Under the pieces are notes generated by a model, which saw only the letters and a list, made by a program, of their open reading frames with translations, did not search any database and had not been told where the DNA came from. A stretch of DNA of 64,000 nt from an uncultured Oceanospirillales bacterium. GTDB lineage: Bacteria > Pseudomonadota > Gammaproteobacteria > Xanthomonadales > SZUA-36. Shown piece by piece: positions 55,613 through 64,000 of this stretch. Every line of letters begins with the position of its first letter. The first letter of the stretch is position 1. The stretch covers positions 806,842-870,841 of the forward strand of contig CAJXKA010000001.1 in assembly GCA_913055655.1 (NCBI GenBank), written 5' to 3'. Both the position numbers and the translations under genes were made by a program.

Positions 55613-56067
55613 GTCTCCAACTCATTGATTGTCAGGGGATTGACTGCTATATTTGGCGCCGCACGGAACACGCCGTGGCCGAAGCGGTCATACCGCATCG
55701 GATTCCACATGCCACCTCCGGCGCGCCAGGCCGCCGATAGTATCCGAACCGACACCTGGATGCCCGTTTCCGAAGATGGCGTCGTAGCCGTGAACGAATT
55801 GTTTTGGCGACAGTTTTCCCATGAACACTGCCGCCGGGGGGCGGACCCGACCATAACAACACGGGTCCACCGACGACAATACGAATAAGCCGGTCACCAT
55901 GGTGACCGCCAGGATCCCCGCAGGAACGCGGCCGGGTCCATAACAGAACAAGGCAAGACCGGTGCGTGCGCGTCACACGCCGGATACGTGAAACGCGCCG
56001 ACGCCGGGTGAAACACCCGAAGCGGGCGCGTGGCTCACGCGTACGGGTTTTGCCCGAGGAATAGACA
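55613..56067. promoter_or_regulatory. rluC-rne intergenic region with rne leader structures
   Basis: 455 bp without a credible gene. It contains a perfect 18-bp palindrome (55891-55908, core GGTCACCATGGTGACC), further GC-rich inverted repeats near 55975-56025 including GGGTGAAACACCC, and GAGGAA before the rne ATG. In E. coli the long rne leader folds into hairpins through which RNase E limits its own mRNA; the position and structure here fit the same role. Confidence 0.55.
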
Positions 56068-58608
56068 ATGAAAAGAATGCTGATCAACGCAACTCAGCCT
56101 GAAGAGTTGCGGGTCGCAATCGCGGACGGGCAGCAGTTGCTCGATCTCGATATCGAGGTTCCCTCACAGGAACAGAAGAAATCCAACATCTACAAAGGGC
56201 GCATCACCCGCGTCGAACCCTCCCTCGAAGCCTGCTTCGTCGAATTCGGTTCCACCCGCCACGGCTTCCTGCCGCTGAAGGAAATTTCCCGGGACTATTT
56301 CAGCCCCAATGCCCAGAAAAAGGACGGCAAGGTTTCCATCAAGGAAGCGGTGAAAGAAGGCCAGGAAATCATCATCCAGGTCGAAAAGGAAGAACGCGGC
56401 AACAAGGGCGCGGCCCTGACCACCTTTATTTCGCTGGCAGGCCGCTACCTGGTGCTGATGCCCAACAACCCGTCCGGCGGTGGCGTTTCACGCCGCATTA
56501 CCGGTGACGACCGCCAGAACCTGCGCGAGCAGCTGGCCCAGGTCACCACCCCGGACAACGTCGGCATTATCGTGCGCACCGCCGCCGTCGGCCGCGATGC
56601 CGAGGAGCTGCAGTGGGACGTCGATTACCTGCTGAATCTCTGGGAATCCATCGAGAAGGCCGCCGCGGACCGCAAGGCGCCGTTCCTGATCTACCAGGAA
56701 AGCAACCTGTTCATTCGCGCCCTGCGCGACCACCTGCGCAACGACATCGGCGAGATCCTGGTCGACGCGCAGAACGTCCATGACGACGCCCGCGACTTTA
56801 TGGAATCGGTCATGCCGCACAACCTGCGGAAGCTGAAGCTGTACAACGACCAGGTGCCGCTGTTCAGCCGTTACCAGATCGAAAGCCAGATCGAGTCGGC
56901 ATTCGCCCGCACGGTGCACCTGCCCAGCGGCGGTTCGGTGGTGTTCGACCCCACCGAGGCCATGCTGTCGATTGATATCAACTCGGCACGCGCCACCAAG
57001 GGCTCCGACATCGAGGAAACCGCCTACAACACGAACCTTGAGGCGGCCGACGAGATCGCCCGCCAGTTGCGGCTGCGTGACCTGGGCGGGCTGATTGTCA
57101 TCGACTTCATCGACATGATGAACCGCAAGAACCAGCGCTCGGTGGAAGAACGCCTGCGCCGCGCTTTGCAGATGGACAAGGCCCGCGTGCAGACCGGCAA
57201 GATCAGCCGCTTTGGCCTGCTGGAGATGTCGCGCCAGCGCCTGCGACCGTCCATTGCCGAATCCAGCCAGGTGCTGTGCCCGCGCTGCGAGGGCCAGGGC
57301 CACATCCGCAGCGTCGAATCACTGGCGCTGTCCGTCCTGCGCCTTGCTGAAGAAGAGGCCATGAAGGAATACACCGGCCAGGTCATCGTCCAGGTACCGA
57401 CCAAGGCCGCCAACTTCCTGCTGAACGAAAAGCGCACGGCACTGGCGGACATTGAACGCCGCCACCACGTCCCGGTGGTGCTGGTCGCCAACGAGCACAT
57501 GGTCACCCCGGCGTTCGAAATCCTCCGGGTGCGCAAGAGCGACGTCACCGATGATGTCAGTTACGACCGCGTCGAGGCCCCCACCGCCGAGATGGTCGCC
57601 AACGAGCAATCCATGGCGACCGCCAAGGCGCCCGCAGCACCCGCGGTGAAAGCCGTGCACGCCCGCCCCCCTGCCCCGGCACGCAAGGCCGACGCGGAGG
57701 ACGAACCGGTTGCCGCTGTAGAAAAATCTCCGGGCTTTTTCACCCGCCTGGGCCGCATGCTGTTTGCGGGTGACGAAGCCGCAGAAGCCGAAAAGACGAA
57801 GCCCGCCCAGAGCGAAAGCAAGCCAAAGTCGGCAGCGACAAAGAAGGCTTCCACCAAGCGCAAACCGCAGGCAAAAGCCGACGCCGGCAACGACGATCGC
57901 CAGGGCGGTGGTCGGTCCCGCGGAAGTCGCGGCGGCGCCGGCAAAAAGAAGAAGACGGCTTCGAAGAAGACGTCCGGCCAGAACAAGCAGGGCAAGCAGT
58001 CTGCCGATAACAGCGCTTCGGATGATGGCAAGGACAGCAAGAACGCGCAGTCCTCGAATGGCGATGGCCGCAAGCCGCGTCGTCGCCGTCGCGGCGGCCG
58101 CAAACGCTCCGGTTCGCGCAACCAGGCGAATGCACAGAACCAGCAGAACCAGCCAAACAAGGGCCAGAAGCAGGATCAGGGCCCGAAGCAGGACCAGAAG
58201 CAGGCTGGCAAGCCGTCGCAGGATGACAACAAGTCCAAGGGCCAGCAGAACGCTGAACAGGGGCAAAATGCCGGGTCGGCCCAGAAGGCTGACAAGCCGG
58301 GTCAAGAGGACGCGGCACCCCGTCGCCGCCGGTCGCGTTATTCGACCAGCAGCACCAAGAACGATTCCGGCAACAAGGCCGAAACGAAAGCTGAGCCCAA
58401 GCCGAAAGCCGAGCCCAAGCCAAAGGCTGAACCGAAGCCGAAGGCCGAAAGCAAGCCGGATGCGGACAAGAAGCCGAGCGCCGAGGCAAAGCCCAGGGCC
58501 GATGAGCAGCCCAAGGCCGACAAGCCGGTGGCGAAACCGGACAGCAGCACCAAGGGCATCTACACCCTGAAGTCCGACGCCGGTGGCGCCTCTTCAAACG
58601 CAGACTAA
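56068..58608 (+). CDS. rne: Ribonuclease E
   Basis: The main endoribonuclease of mRNA decay and rRNA/tRNA processing. 846 residues: S1 domain (about 35-120), 5'-sensor and DNase I-like catalytic part with the Mg Asp residues in LSIDINSA (about 302) and LIVIDFIDM (about 345), the Zn-link CPRCEGQGH (about 403-411), then from about 510 a disordered, Lys/Ala/Gln-rich scaffold. The scaffold has basic RRRRRGGRK arginine blocks for RNA and ends with tandem KAEPKP repeats. The ATG gives the conserved [10 protein letters not shown]. Confidence 0.97.
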   Translation: MKRMLINATQPEELRVAIADGQQLLDLDIEVPSQEQKKSNIYKGRITRVEPSLEACFVEFGSTRHGFLPLKEISRDYFSPNAQKKDGKVSIKEAVKEGQEIIIQVEKEERGNKGAALTTFISLAGRYLVLMPNNPSGGGVSRRITGDDRQNLREQLAQVTTPDNVGIIVRTAAVGRDAEELQWDVDYLLNLWESIEKAAADRKAPFLIYQESNLFIRALRDHLRNDIGEILVDAQNVHDDARDFMESVMPHNLRKLKLYNDQVPLFSRYQIESQIESAFARTVHLPSGGSVVFDPTEAMLSIDINSARATKGSDIEETAYNTNLEAADEIARQLRLRDLGGLIVIDFIDMMNRKNQRSVEERLRRALQMDKARVQTGKISRFGLLEMSRQRLRPSIAESSQVLCPRCEGQGHIRSVESLALSVLRLAEEEAMKEYTGQVIVQVPTKAANFLLNEKRTALADIERRHHVPVVLVANEHMVTPAFEILRVRKSDVTDDVSYDRVEAPTAEMVANEQSMATAKAPAAPAVKAVHARPPAPARKADAEDEPVAAVEKSPGFFTRLGRMLFAGDEAAEAEKTKPAQSESKPKSAATKKASTKRKPQAKADAGNDDRQGGGRSRGSRGGAGKKKKTASKKTSGQNKQGKQSADNSASDDGKDSKNAQSSNGDGRKPRRRRRGGRKRSGSRNQANAQNQQNQPNKGQKQDQGPKQDQKQAGKPSQDDNKSKGQQNAEQGQNAGSAQKADKPGQEDAAPRRRRSRYSTSSTKNDSGNKAETKAEPKPKAEPKPKAEPKPKAESKPDADKKPSAEAKPRADEQPKADKPVAKPDSSTKGIYTLKSDAGGASSNAD

Positions 58609-58620
58609 AGCCCGGCCCGT

Positions 58621-58648
58621 GTGGCCGTCCCGAACCCGGGGCGGCCAC
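58621..58648. terminator. Hairpin between rne and the convergent regulator gene
   Basis: A 12-bp stem (58621-58632 with 58637-58648, one G-T wobble) around AACC. No T-run follows on either strand, so it may act as a 3'-end stabiliser or a factor-dependent stop. Confidence 0.45.
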
Positions 58649-58669
58649 CGTCCAGGCCACGACGCCCTG

Positions 58670-59308
58670 TCAAGTCGCTTCCAGCAACCCGTAGCGCATC
58701 GCCATTCGCAGCAGGTCAACCTCGCTACGCGTGCCCAGCTTGTCGTAAATCCGGTACTTGTAGGTCGCGATGGTCTTCGGACTCAGGCACAGCTTGGAAG
58801 CGATGTCCGGTACCCGGTCGCCTTCGGTCAGTTTCAGCATGACTTCCATTTCCCGGGTCGACAGGTCGTCGAACGGCGTTTCCGCGGTACCCGGCAGGAT
58901 TGACAGCGCCAGTTGCTTGGCCGCCTCGGCGCCAATGTATGTCGTGTCCTGGTACACCTTCTGAACGGCTTCGACCAGTTCACGGGCATCGCAATCCCGG
59001 GTCAGGTACCCACGGGCACCTTCGTCCAGCAGCCGTGTGGGATATGGCGATTTGGCGTGTGTTGCGAGGATGATCACTTTCACTGACCGGCGTGTTCGCA
59101 CCAGGCGGCGCGTGGTTTCAAACGCGGTCATTCCCGGCATCCCCATGTCGAGCAGGATGACATCCGGGCAGTGTTCACGGTTATATTCGATGGCGGCTTC
59201 TCCGCTCGCCACCTCGTTGATACGGCCGATGTCCGGGCACTCTCCCAGGATACGCCTGAGCCCGACACGGACCAGTTCATGGTCGTCCACGACGAGGACA
59301 TGGATCAT
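58670..59308 (-). CDS. GacA/UvrY-type LuxR-family response regulator
   Basis: A 212-residue two-component regulator. The receiver domain has VDDHELVRVGL, phospho-acceptor Asp in VILLDMGMPGM (about 54) and the conserved Thr/Lys region; the C-terminal LuxR helix-turn-helix is LSTREMEVMLKLTEGDRVPDIASKLCLSPKTI split over residues 148-180. The length and sequence fit GacA/UvrY, which activate RsmA-antagonising small RNAs in response to BarA/GacS. No sensor kinase is adjacent. GGGGGAATAACC precedes the ATG. Confidence 0.88.
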   Translation of the reverse strand: MIHVLVVDDHELVRVGLRRILGECPDIGRINEVASGEAAIEYNREHCPDVILLDMGMPGMTAFETTRRLVRTRRSVKVIILATHAKSPYPTRLLDEGARGYLTRDCDARELVEAVQKVYQDTTYIGAEAAKQLALSILPGTAETPFDDLSTREMEVMLKLTEGDRVPDIASKLCLSPKTIATYKYRIYDKLGTRSEVDLLRMAMRYGLLEAT

Positions 59309-59439
59309 GGTTATTCCCCCTTGTATTGATCCAGTTGGATGCAGTCCATTTGTAAGGCCGCGCCCAAACCCCTTTGGAACGACCTTCCCTTTCTAAACTC
59401 CTTTTGTAAGACTCACCATTGAATATAGGCCAGAAGTCA

Positions 59440-59511
59440 CACCCCGTCGACCCGGGAGGGGCCGAACGGGGTGGGATGACATCCATTCAAGCGCTTGGCG
59501 GGCAAGCCCGC
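59440..59511 (-). other. Two hairpins between the S9 peptidase and the regulator
   Basis: GCGGGC-AA-GCCCGC (59498-59511) and CACCCCGT (59440-59447) / ACGGGGTG (59466-59473) lie just beyond the peptidase stop. They could end peptidase transcription or shape the regulator's leader, though no T-run is clear. The rest of 59309-59522 has the regulator's ribosome site and presumably its promoter. Confidence 0.4.
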
Positions 59512-59522
59512 GGGTGAATGTC

Positions 59523-61532
59523 CTACATTTCCTCGTCAACGTCACCGACGAGGAACTTCTCGAAGAACAACATGGTCGCCTGCTGGTAGATGTCGCGATT
59601 CTCCTTCTTGCTGTAGCCATGCCCCTCGTTAAGGGCGTTCATGTACCAGACGTCAGAACCATGGTCGCGCATGGCGGCGACGATCTGTTCCGCCTCGGTC
59701 ACCGGCACGCGGGGGTCGTTCTGCCCCTGCACCACGAACAGCGGCACCGTGATTTTGTCGACATGCCGGTTAGGGCTGATCGCCTCCAGGTGCTCGCGCA
59801 TGGCCGGGTCGCGCTCGTCACCATATTCGGCCCGGCGCAGGTCGCGGCGATAGGCCTGGGTGTTCTCCAGGAAGGTGACGAAGTTGCTGATGCCGACAAT
59901 ATCGACGGCCGCCTTCAGGCGGTCGCTGTAATGGACGGCGCTGGCCAGCACCATGTAACCGCCGTAACTGCCGCCGAACACCGCGACGCGGTTTTCATCC
60001 AGGTCGGGCTGGGTGGCGATCCAGTCCAGCAGCGCGCCGATGTCCCTGACCGAATCCTCGCGCTTGAAGCCGTTATCCAGGCCCATGTAGGTCTTGCCGT
60101 AACCGTCAGAGCCACGAACGTTCGGGCGGATGACCGCGGCGCCCAGTTTCTGGAGCCACATCTGGTAGGTGCTGGAAAACGTCGGGCGTGACTGGCCTTC
60201 GGGACCGCCATGGATGGCGATGATCACCGGTACCGGCCCGTCGGTGTCCTGAGGGCGATACACCCAGGCCGGAATGCTGTCCGGTCCACCCTCGTTTGAA
60301 TCGAACGTGGGGTAATGCACCAGGTCAGGCGTCACGAAGCTGTCCGTATCAAGGCCACCGACTTCGCTGAACGTCCAGCGTTCCAGGCCGCCAAATTCAA
60401 GCGGATCCCCACCCAGCGCCAGCACGAACGTATCGCTGGGGGTTTGCGCCGTGTTCAGGGTCAAGGCCAGCTGGCGGCCATCCGGGCTGAAGCTCATGCC
60501 GCCGATCACGCCGGTCGGAATCGCATCCACGGCGCGGATTTCACGGCTGTCGACATCCATCAGGTACAGTCGCGAGAAACCGTCCTCGTTGACCGCGAAC
60601 GCCGCCTTGCGTCGGTCTTCGCTCATGGCGCCATTCTCGACGTGCCAGGGGATATCACCGGTAATGAACTCGGGCTCCGCACCGTCGGCGAACGACTGCC
60701 AGGCCAGTTGCTGGAACTCCCCGCCCTGGTCGGTGATAAAGAAGAAGCCTTCCCCTTCACGGTCGAAACCGAATGGGAAGTTCACGCCCGGGGCATCGCC
60801 GCCGCCGGCCAGCAGGGTCAGCTCACGCGATTCCAGGTCCAGCAGGTGAATGCGCGAATCGGCGTTGCCCACGTAGTTCAGGATCAGCAGCCGGGTGTCA
60901 CTCGAGTTGAAGTCGGCGGGCAACCAGTAGGTGCCGTCCGGGGCTTCCAGCACGATTTCCGCGGTTTCCGGGTTATCGACCTGCATCATCCAGACATCAT
61001 TCGAAGCGCCGTTACGCCGGGTCGACTGGTAGGCGATCGAGTCACCGGCGCGGTCCCAGACCACCTGGCCGTTCCGGGATTCCCCGTCGGTCAGCATCAC
61101 CGCCTCTTCGGAAGAGCCGGGCTCCAGCGCGAAAATCTGCGCAAACTCGCTGCCGCCGGCATCCATCGTGAACAGCACTTTCGAGCCTTTCGGCTGCCGC
61201 GTCACGCCGCCCGTGGGTTCATCGAAAAAGGTCAGCTGGGTGCGGGCGCCGCCCGGATGATCAACGCGATGAATCTGCGGTACGTCACCAAAGCGGGTGC
61301 GAACGTACAGCCCCTGCCCGTCCTGCGCCCAGGCCTGGAAGCTGGCCGAACGGACGTTCTGGAAACGGTTCAGGTCGGCCACGATGCGATCCGGGATTTC
61401 CGGCACGTCTTCCATGACCAGGTTGCCGTTGTTGGCCGTACGCCGTTCAACGGCGTCGTCAGCCAGCGCGAACGGCGCGGACGTCGCGAGCAGTGCGCCC
61501 AGCGCCACGACCAGTGTTTGGGGGTGTTTCAT
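59523..61532 (-). CDS. S9 family (prolyl oligopeptidase/acylaminoacyl type) peptidase
   Basis: A 669-residue secreted serine peptidase. A signal peptide (about 1-23, ending ALA) precedes a WD40-like beta-propeller (about 60-400, with SFSPDGRQLALT), then an alpha/beta-hydrolase with nucleophile Ser in GGSYGGYM (about 522), Asp in GQNDPRVPV and His in NEGHGYS (about 640). Such periplasmic oligopeptidases are numerous in Xanthomonadales-like, protein-degrading bacteria. I start it at the ATG at 61530-61532, with AGGAG seven bases upstream. Confidence 0.92.
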   Translation of the reverse strand: MKHPQTLVVALGALLATSAPFALADDAVERRTANNGNLVMEDVPEIPDRIVADLNRFQNVRSASFQAWAQDGQGLYVRTRFGDVPQIHRVDHPGGARTQLTFFDEPTGGVTRQPKGSKVLFTMDAGGSEFAQIFALEPGSSEEAVMLTDGESRNGQVVWDRAGDSIAYQSTRRNGASNDVWMMQVDNPETAEIVLEAPDGTYWLPADFNSSDTRLLILNYVGNADSRIHLLDLESRELTLLAGGGDAPGVNFPFGFDREGEGFFFITDQGGEFQQLAWQSFADGAEPEFITGDIPWHVENGAMSEDRRKAAFAVNEDGFSRLYLMDVDSREIRAVDAIPTGVIGGMSFSPDGRQLALTLNTAQTPSDTFVLALGGDPLEFGGLERWTFSEVGGLDTDSFVTPDLVHYPTFDSNEGGPDSIPAWVYRPQDTDGPVPVIIAIHGGPEGQSRPTFSSTYQMWLQKLGAAVIRPNVRGSDGYGKTYMGLDNGFKREDSVRDIGALLDWIATQPDLDENRVAVFGGSYGGYMVLASAVHYSDRLKAAVDIVGISNFVTFLENTQAYRRDLRRAEYGDERDPAMREHLEAISPNRHVDKITVPLFVVQGQNDPRVPVTEAEQIVAAMRDHGSDVWYMNALNEGHGYSKKENRDIYQQATMLFFEKFLVGDVDEEM

Positions 61533-61608
61533 GTCAGGGCTCCTGTGAATGGTCGCCACGGAGCCTACAACACACCCATGCGCCCCGTCAGGGTGTAAAG
61601 TCACAGCC

Positions 61609-62220
61609 ATGCGACGAAACCCGCTTGTCAACTTCCTGCTGACCACGCTCATCGGCGGCGCCGTGTTCCTCGTGCCACTGGGCATGCTGGCGTACATCGG
61701 CTACCACGCCGTCATGATCATGATCACCATCGCCCAGCCCCTGGCGCACTGGCTGCCGGTGGATTCGGTCGGCGGCGTTGCACTCGCCAACCTGCTGGCG
61801 CTGGCGGCCGTCATCGGCCTGTGCTTCGGTGCCGGCCTGGTGGCCCGACACACCGTCGCCCGCAACGTGATGAAGAAGCTCGACAGCCTGCTGATCAACG
61901 TGCCCGGCTACACCATCATCCGCGGCATCAAGAGCGGCTTCGATGAAACCGAGGCGAGCTCGATCCAGCCCGTGCTGGTGCGCATGAATGACAGCGAACG
62001 CATCGGCCTGGAGATGCAGCGGCTGGAGGACGGCCGCTGCGTGGTCTACCTGCCGGCCTGCCCCAGCGCCTGGTCCGGCACCGCGCACCTGGTCGAGGCG
62101 AACCAGGTCTCTGTACTGGACATTACGGTGCGCCAGGTCATGGAACTGGTGGAACAGTACGGTTATGGCGCCGTTGAGGTCCTGCAGGCCAACGAAAAAT
62201 CGGTCGAAAATTTGTCCTGA
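61609..62220 (+). CDS. DUF502 family membrane protein
   Basis: A 203-residue protein with two N-terminal membrane segments (about 8-40 and 55-80) followed by a soluble domain. The family motif around LLINVPGYTIIRGIKSGFDET (split) and a proline-rich VYLPACPSAWSG are visible. DUF502 proteins are of unknown function; plant relatives are LCV-like. It is divergent from the S9 peptidase and ends 64 bp before tRNA-Ser. Confidence 0.85.
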   Translation: MRRNPLVNFLLTTLIGGAVFLVPLGMLAYIGYHAVMIMITIAQPLAHWLPVDSVGGVALANLLALAAVIGLCFGAGLVARHTVARNVMKKLDSLLINVPGYTIIRGIKSGFDETEASSIQPVLVRMNDSERIGLEMQRLEDGRCVVYLPACPSAWSGTAHLVEANQVSVLDITVRQVMELVEQYGYGAVEVLQANEKSVENLS

Positions 62221-62223
62221 GGC

Positions 62224-62253
62224 TTGGCCGCGAGGGGCGATTTCCGGTATCCT
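62224..62253 (+). promoter_or_regulatory. Possible promoter of tRNA-Ser
   Basis: TTGGCC and TATCCT are separated by 18 bp and end 31 bp before the tRNA. Both boxes are imperfect, so this is tentative. Confidence 0.35.
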
Positions 62254-62284
62254 TGCGCGTCCTGACCGACGCACCCGGTTACAC

Positions 62285-62374
62285 GGAGGGGTGGCAGAGC
62301 GGTTGAATGCACTGGTCTTGAAAACCAGCAAGGGTGAAAGCCCTTCGTGGGTTCGAATCCCACCCCCTCCGCCA
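62285..62374 (+). tRNA. tRNA-Ser (anticodon UGA)
   Basis: A 90-nt class II tRNA. The acceptor GGAGGGG pairs with CCCCTCC, then discriminator G and an encoded CCA. The anticodon arm CTGGTCTTGAAAACCAG reads UGA, and a long variable arm (AAGGGTGAAAGCCCTT) is typical of serine tRNAs. Confidence 0.97.
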
Positions 62375-62478
62375 CTCCCTTCTCCCCGATATGACCGCCG
62401 GCCTATGACACCCGGCGCGGAATGATTTACGCTATCCGCAGTCTTGTAAAACCAACGTTTGGGAGCCATATTCCTGAC

Positions 62479-63150
62479 ATGAACCAGATTCACTATTCTC
62501 CGTCCGTCCAGCGCGTTGATGCGCTGACGATGAACCGCGTGCTGCGCAACACTTACCTGTTGCTGGGCATGACCCTGTTGTTCTCTGCCGTCATGGCCGG
62601 TGTGTCCATGGCGATGAACTGGCCTCACCCCGGCCTGGTGATCACGCTGGTGGGCTATTTCGGCCTGCTGTTCGCCACCACCAGGCTGCGTAACAGCGGC
62701 TGGGGGCTGGTCTGCGTGTTTGCCCTGACCGGCTTCATGGGCGCGACCCTGGGACCCATCATCAGCGCCTACATGACGGCGTTTTCCAACGGCACCGAGC
62801 TGGTCATGATGGCCATGGGCGGCACCGCGGTCATTTTCCTCGCCATGTCCGGCCTGGCGCTGACCTCGAAGCGGGATTTTTCCTTCCTGGGCAAGTTCCT
62901 GTTCGTCGGCATCATCGTCGCTTTCCTGGCCGGGCTGGGCGCGATTTTCTTCAACTTCCAGCCGCTGATGCTGGCCGTGTCGGCCATGTTCGTCATGCTG
63001 ATGGCGGGGCTGATCCTGTTCGAAACCCAGCAGATCGTCCGTGGTGGCGAGACCAACTACATCATGGCCACGGTGACGCTGTTCGTATCCATCTACAACC
63101 TGTTCACCAGCCTGTTGCACCTGCTTGGTTTCGCCTTCGGCGAAGACTGA
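62479..63150 (+). CDS. Bax inhibitor-1/YccA family protein
   Basis: A 223-residue polytopic protein with about seven hydrophobic helices. LRNTYLLLGMTLLFSAVMAGVSM marks helix 1 (split), ILFETQQIVRGGETNYI is the conserved acidic loop between the last helices, and Asp/Glu in it serve as proton/calcium switch residues in this family. In E. coli YccA modulates the FtsH protease. I start it at ATG 62479 with GGGAG upstream. An intrinsic terminator follows. Confidence 0.92.
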   Translation: MNQIHYSPSVQRVDALTMNRVLRNTYLLLGMTLLFSAVMAGVSMAMNWPHPGLVITLVGYFGLLFATTRLRNSGWGLVCVFALTGFMGATLGPIISAYMTAFSNGTELVMMAMGGTAVIFLAMSGLALTSKRDFSFLGKFLFVGIIVAFLAGLGAIFFNFQPLMLAVSAMFVMLMAGLILFETQQIVRGGETNYIMATVTLFVSIYNLFTSLLHLLGFAFGED

Positions 63151-63177
63151 CCGGGTCGACAGCGACCGAACCGGAAA

Positions 63178-63201
63178 GGCCCGCCCCGAGCGGGCCTTTT
63201 T
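63178..63201 (+). terminator. Intrinsic terminator after the YccA-family gene
   Basis: GGCCCGC / GCGGGCC with a five-base loop and five T residues, preceded by AAA that pair with the first Ts. It lies 27 bp after the stop codon. Confidence 0.88.
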
Positions 63202-63244
63202 CGTGCAGGACAGGATGGCGCCCGATACGCTAATCTGGCCCGTC

Positions 63245-64000
63245 ATGATGTCCCGAACGTCCCTCATCACGGTACTGGTCACGCTTGCCCTGGCCGCACA
63301 GGTGCGCGCGGATACCGTGCGGGTGGCCGTCGCCAGCAACTTCGGCACGACACTTGATCAACTGGTGACCTTGTTTGAGCAGGCGTCGTCCCACGAGGTG
63401 CTCGTCTCGCAGGGATCGACCGGGAAGCTCTATGCCCAGGTCGTCAACGGCGCGCCCTTTGACGTACTGCTTGCCGCGGACCGGGACCGCCCGGAACGAC
63501 TGGAGCGCGACAGCCACGCCATTGCCGGCACCCGCTTTACCTACGCGATCGGCCGCCTGGTGCTCTGGCACCCGACCGCAACCGCGCTGCCCGATGGCGC
63601 CGCGCTACTTTCAAGCGACAACTGGTCCAGGCTGGCCATTGCCAACCCCGACCTCGCCCCCTATGGCCTGGCGGCTCGTCAGGCGCTCCAACGCCTTTCA
63701 CTTTGGGATGTGGTAACGCCAAAAATCGTCATGGGCGAAAACATCGCGCAGGCCTGGCTGTTCACGGCCAGCGGCAACACCGACCTGGGGATGGTCGCAC
63801 TGGCGCAGGTGAAGGCCCGCCCGGATAGCGGCGGCGCGACCTGGGTGGTTCCAGCCGCCTGGCATGACCCGATCGAGCAGCAGGCTGTGCTGCTCAGTGA
63901 TTCTCCTGCCGCGCGGGGCTTCCTCGCGTTTATGCAATCCGGTCCGGCGCGCACCGTGATTGCGAAAGCCGGTTACGACCTGCCGACGAAGCGTGACTGA
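63245..64000 (+). CDS. modA: Molybdate ABC transporter substrate-binding protein
   Basis: A 251-residue periplasmic protein binding molybdate or tungstate. A signal peptide (about 1-22) is followed by VRVAVASNFGTTLDQL and SQGSTGKLYAQVVNGAPFDVLLAAD (split), where Ser residues hold the oxyanion, and later GENIAQAWLFTASGNTDLG. The gene is complete; the stop TGA is the last three bases of the window, so modB and modC would be expected just beyond. Either of two consecutive ATGs (63245, 63248) may be used. Confidence 0.93.
   Translation: MMSRTSLITVLVTLALAAQVRADTVRVAVASNFGTTLDQLVTLFEQASSHEVLVSQGSTGKLYAQVVNGAPFDVLLAADRDRPERLERDSHAIAGTRFTYAIGRLVLWHPTATALPDGAALLSSDNWSRLAIANPDLAPYGLAARQALQRLSLWDVVTPKIVMGENIAQAWLFTASGNTDLGMVALAQVKARPDSGGATWVVPAAWHDPIEQQAVLLSDSPAARGFLAFMQSGPARTVIAKAGYDLPTKRD

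Noticed and set aside
58380..58530. A CRISPR-like or satellite DNA repeat
   Set aside because: The repeats are in frame, have no unique spacers, and encode the KAEPKP tail of RNase E.

Overview
The window is GC-rich, gene-dense gammaproteobacterial chromosome. Gene sets and orders support this: clpS-clpA-infA, mnmA-hflD, sdhCDAB-sdhE-ygfX, and the long run comEC-exbB-exbD-msbA-lpxK-kdsB...uvrC-pgsA-ispG next to lolCD and rluC/rne. The order comEC-exbB-exbD-msbA-lpxK-kdsB-phosphatase-uvrC-pgsA is one I associate with Xanthomonadales and relatives such as Wenzhouxiangella-like lineages. That placement is an inference; genus and species cannot be read from this sequence.

Layout. 1-11.5 kb: DNA repair and housekeeping (tag, an EEP-family protein, recQ, a polysaccharide deacetylase, acnA, hflD-mnmA, clpS-clpA). 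11.5-20.2 kb: infA, tRNA-Gly, a five-gene minus-strand envelope operon (AI-2E-type permease, K+-channel-like protein, NodT-type outer-membrane factor, HlyD-type adaptor, DUF2955 membrane protein), tRNA-Cys, a small membrane protein, a lipoprotein and a GT-C-like membrane protein. 20.2-31.6 kb: an integrated mobile element in tRNA-Leu(UAA). 31.7-42.3 kb: a TonB-dependent receptor, ygfX-sdhE-sdhBADC, an AbrB/PIN toxin-antitoxin pair, ygfZ, a methyltransferase, ispG and pgsA. 42.4-55.6 kb: uvrC, a tyrosine phosphatase, a Sco/PCuAC copper pair, the kdsB-lpxK-msbA lipid A/KDO block, exbDB, comEC, the Lol transporter and rluC. 55.6-64 kb: rne, a GacA/UvrY-type regulator, an S9 peptidase, a DUF502 protein, tRNA-Ser, a Bax-inhibitor-1-like protein and modA.

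The most interesting region is the element at 20236-31620. It is bounded by perfect 58-bp direct repeats made of the 3' two thirds of tRNA-Leu, and paired AGTTTAACCC-type repeats sit inside each end (likely integrase arm sites). It carries a P4-type integrase, an AlpA-like regulator, a Prim-Pol/SF3 primase-helicase followed by an origin-like region, and a terminase module (a small protein plus a full-length large subunit with intact ATPase and nuclease motifs). It has no capsid, portal, tail or lysis genes. Its cargo is a restriction-modification pair (a C5-methyltransferase with its own N-terminal HTH, tail-to-tail with a PD-(D/E)XK-like protein), an HNH protein and a small protein with a possible Cas2/SinR-like fold. 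The set resembles a phage satellite (PICI/P4-like) that brings its own packaging motor and a defence cargo.

Genes that work together: succinate dehydrogenase with its FAD-insertion factor SdhE; KDO/lipid A synthesis and export (KdsB, LpxK, MsbA) beside lipoprotein sorting (LolCD); ClpS with ClpA; Sco with PCuAC for cytochrome oxidase copper insertion; ExbBD as energy source for TonB receptors such as the one at 31695-33728.
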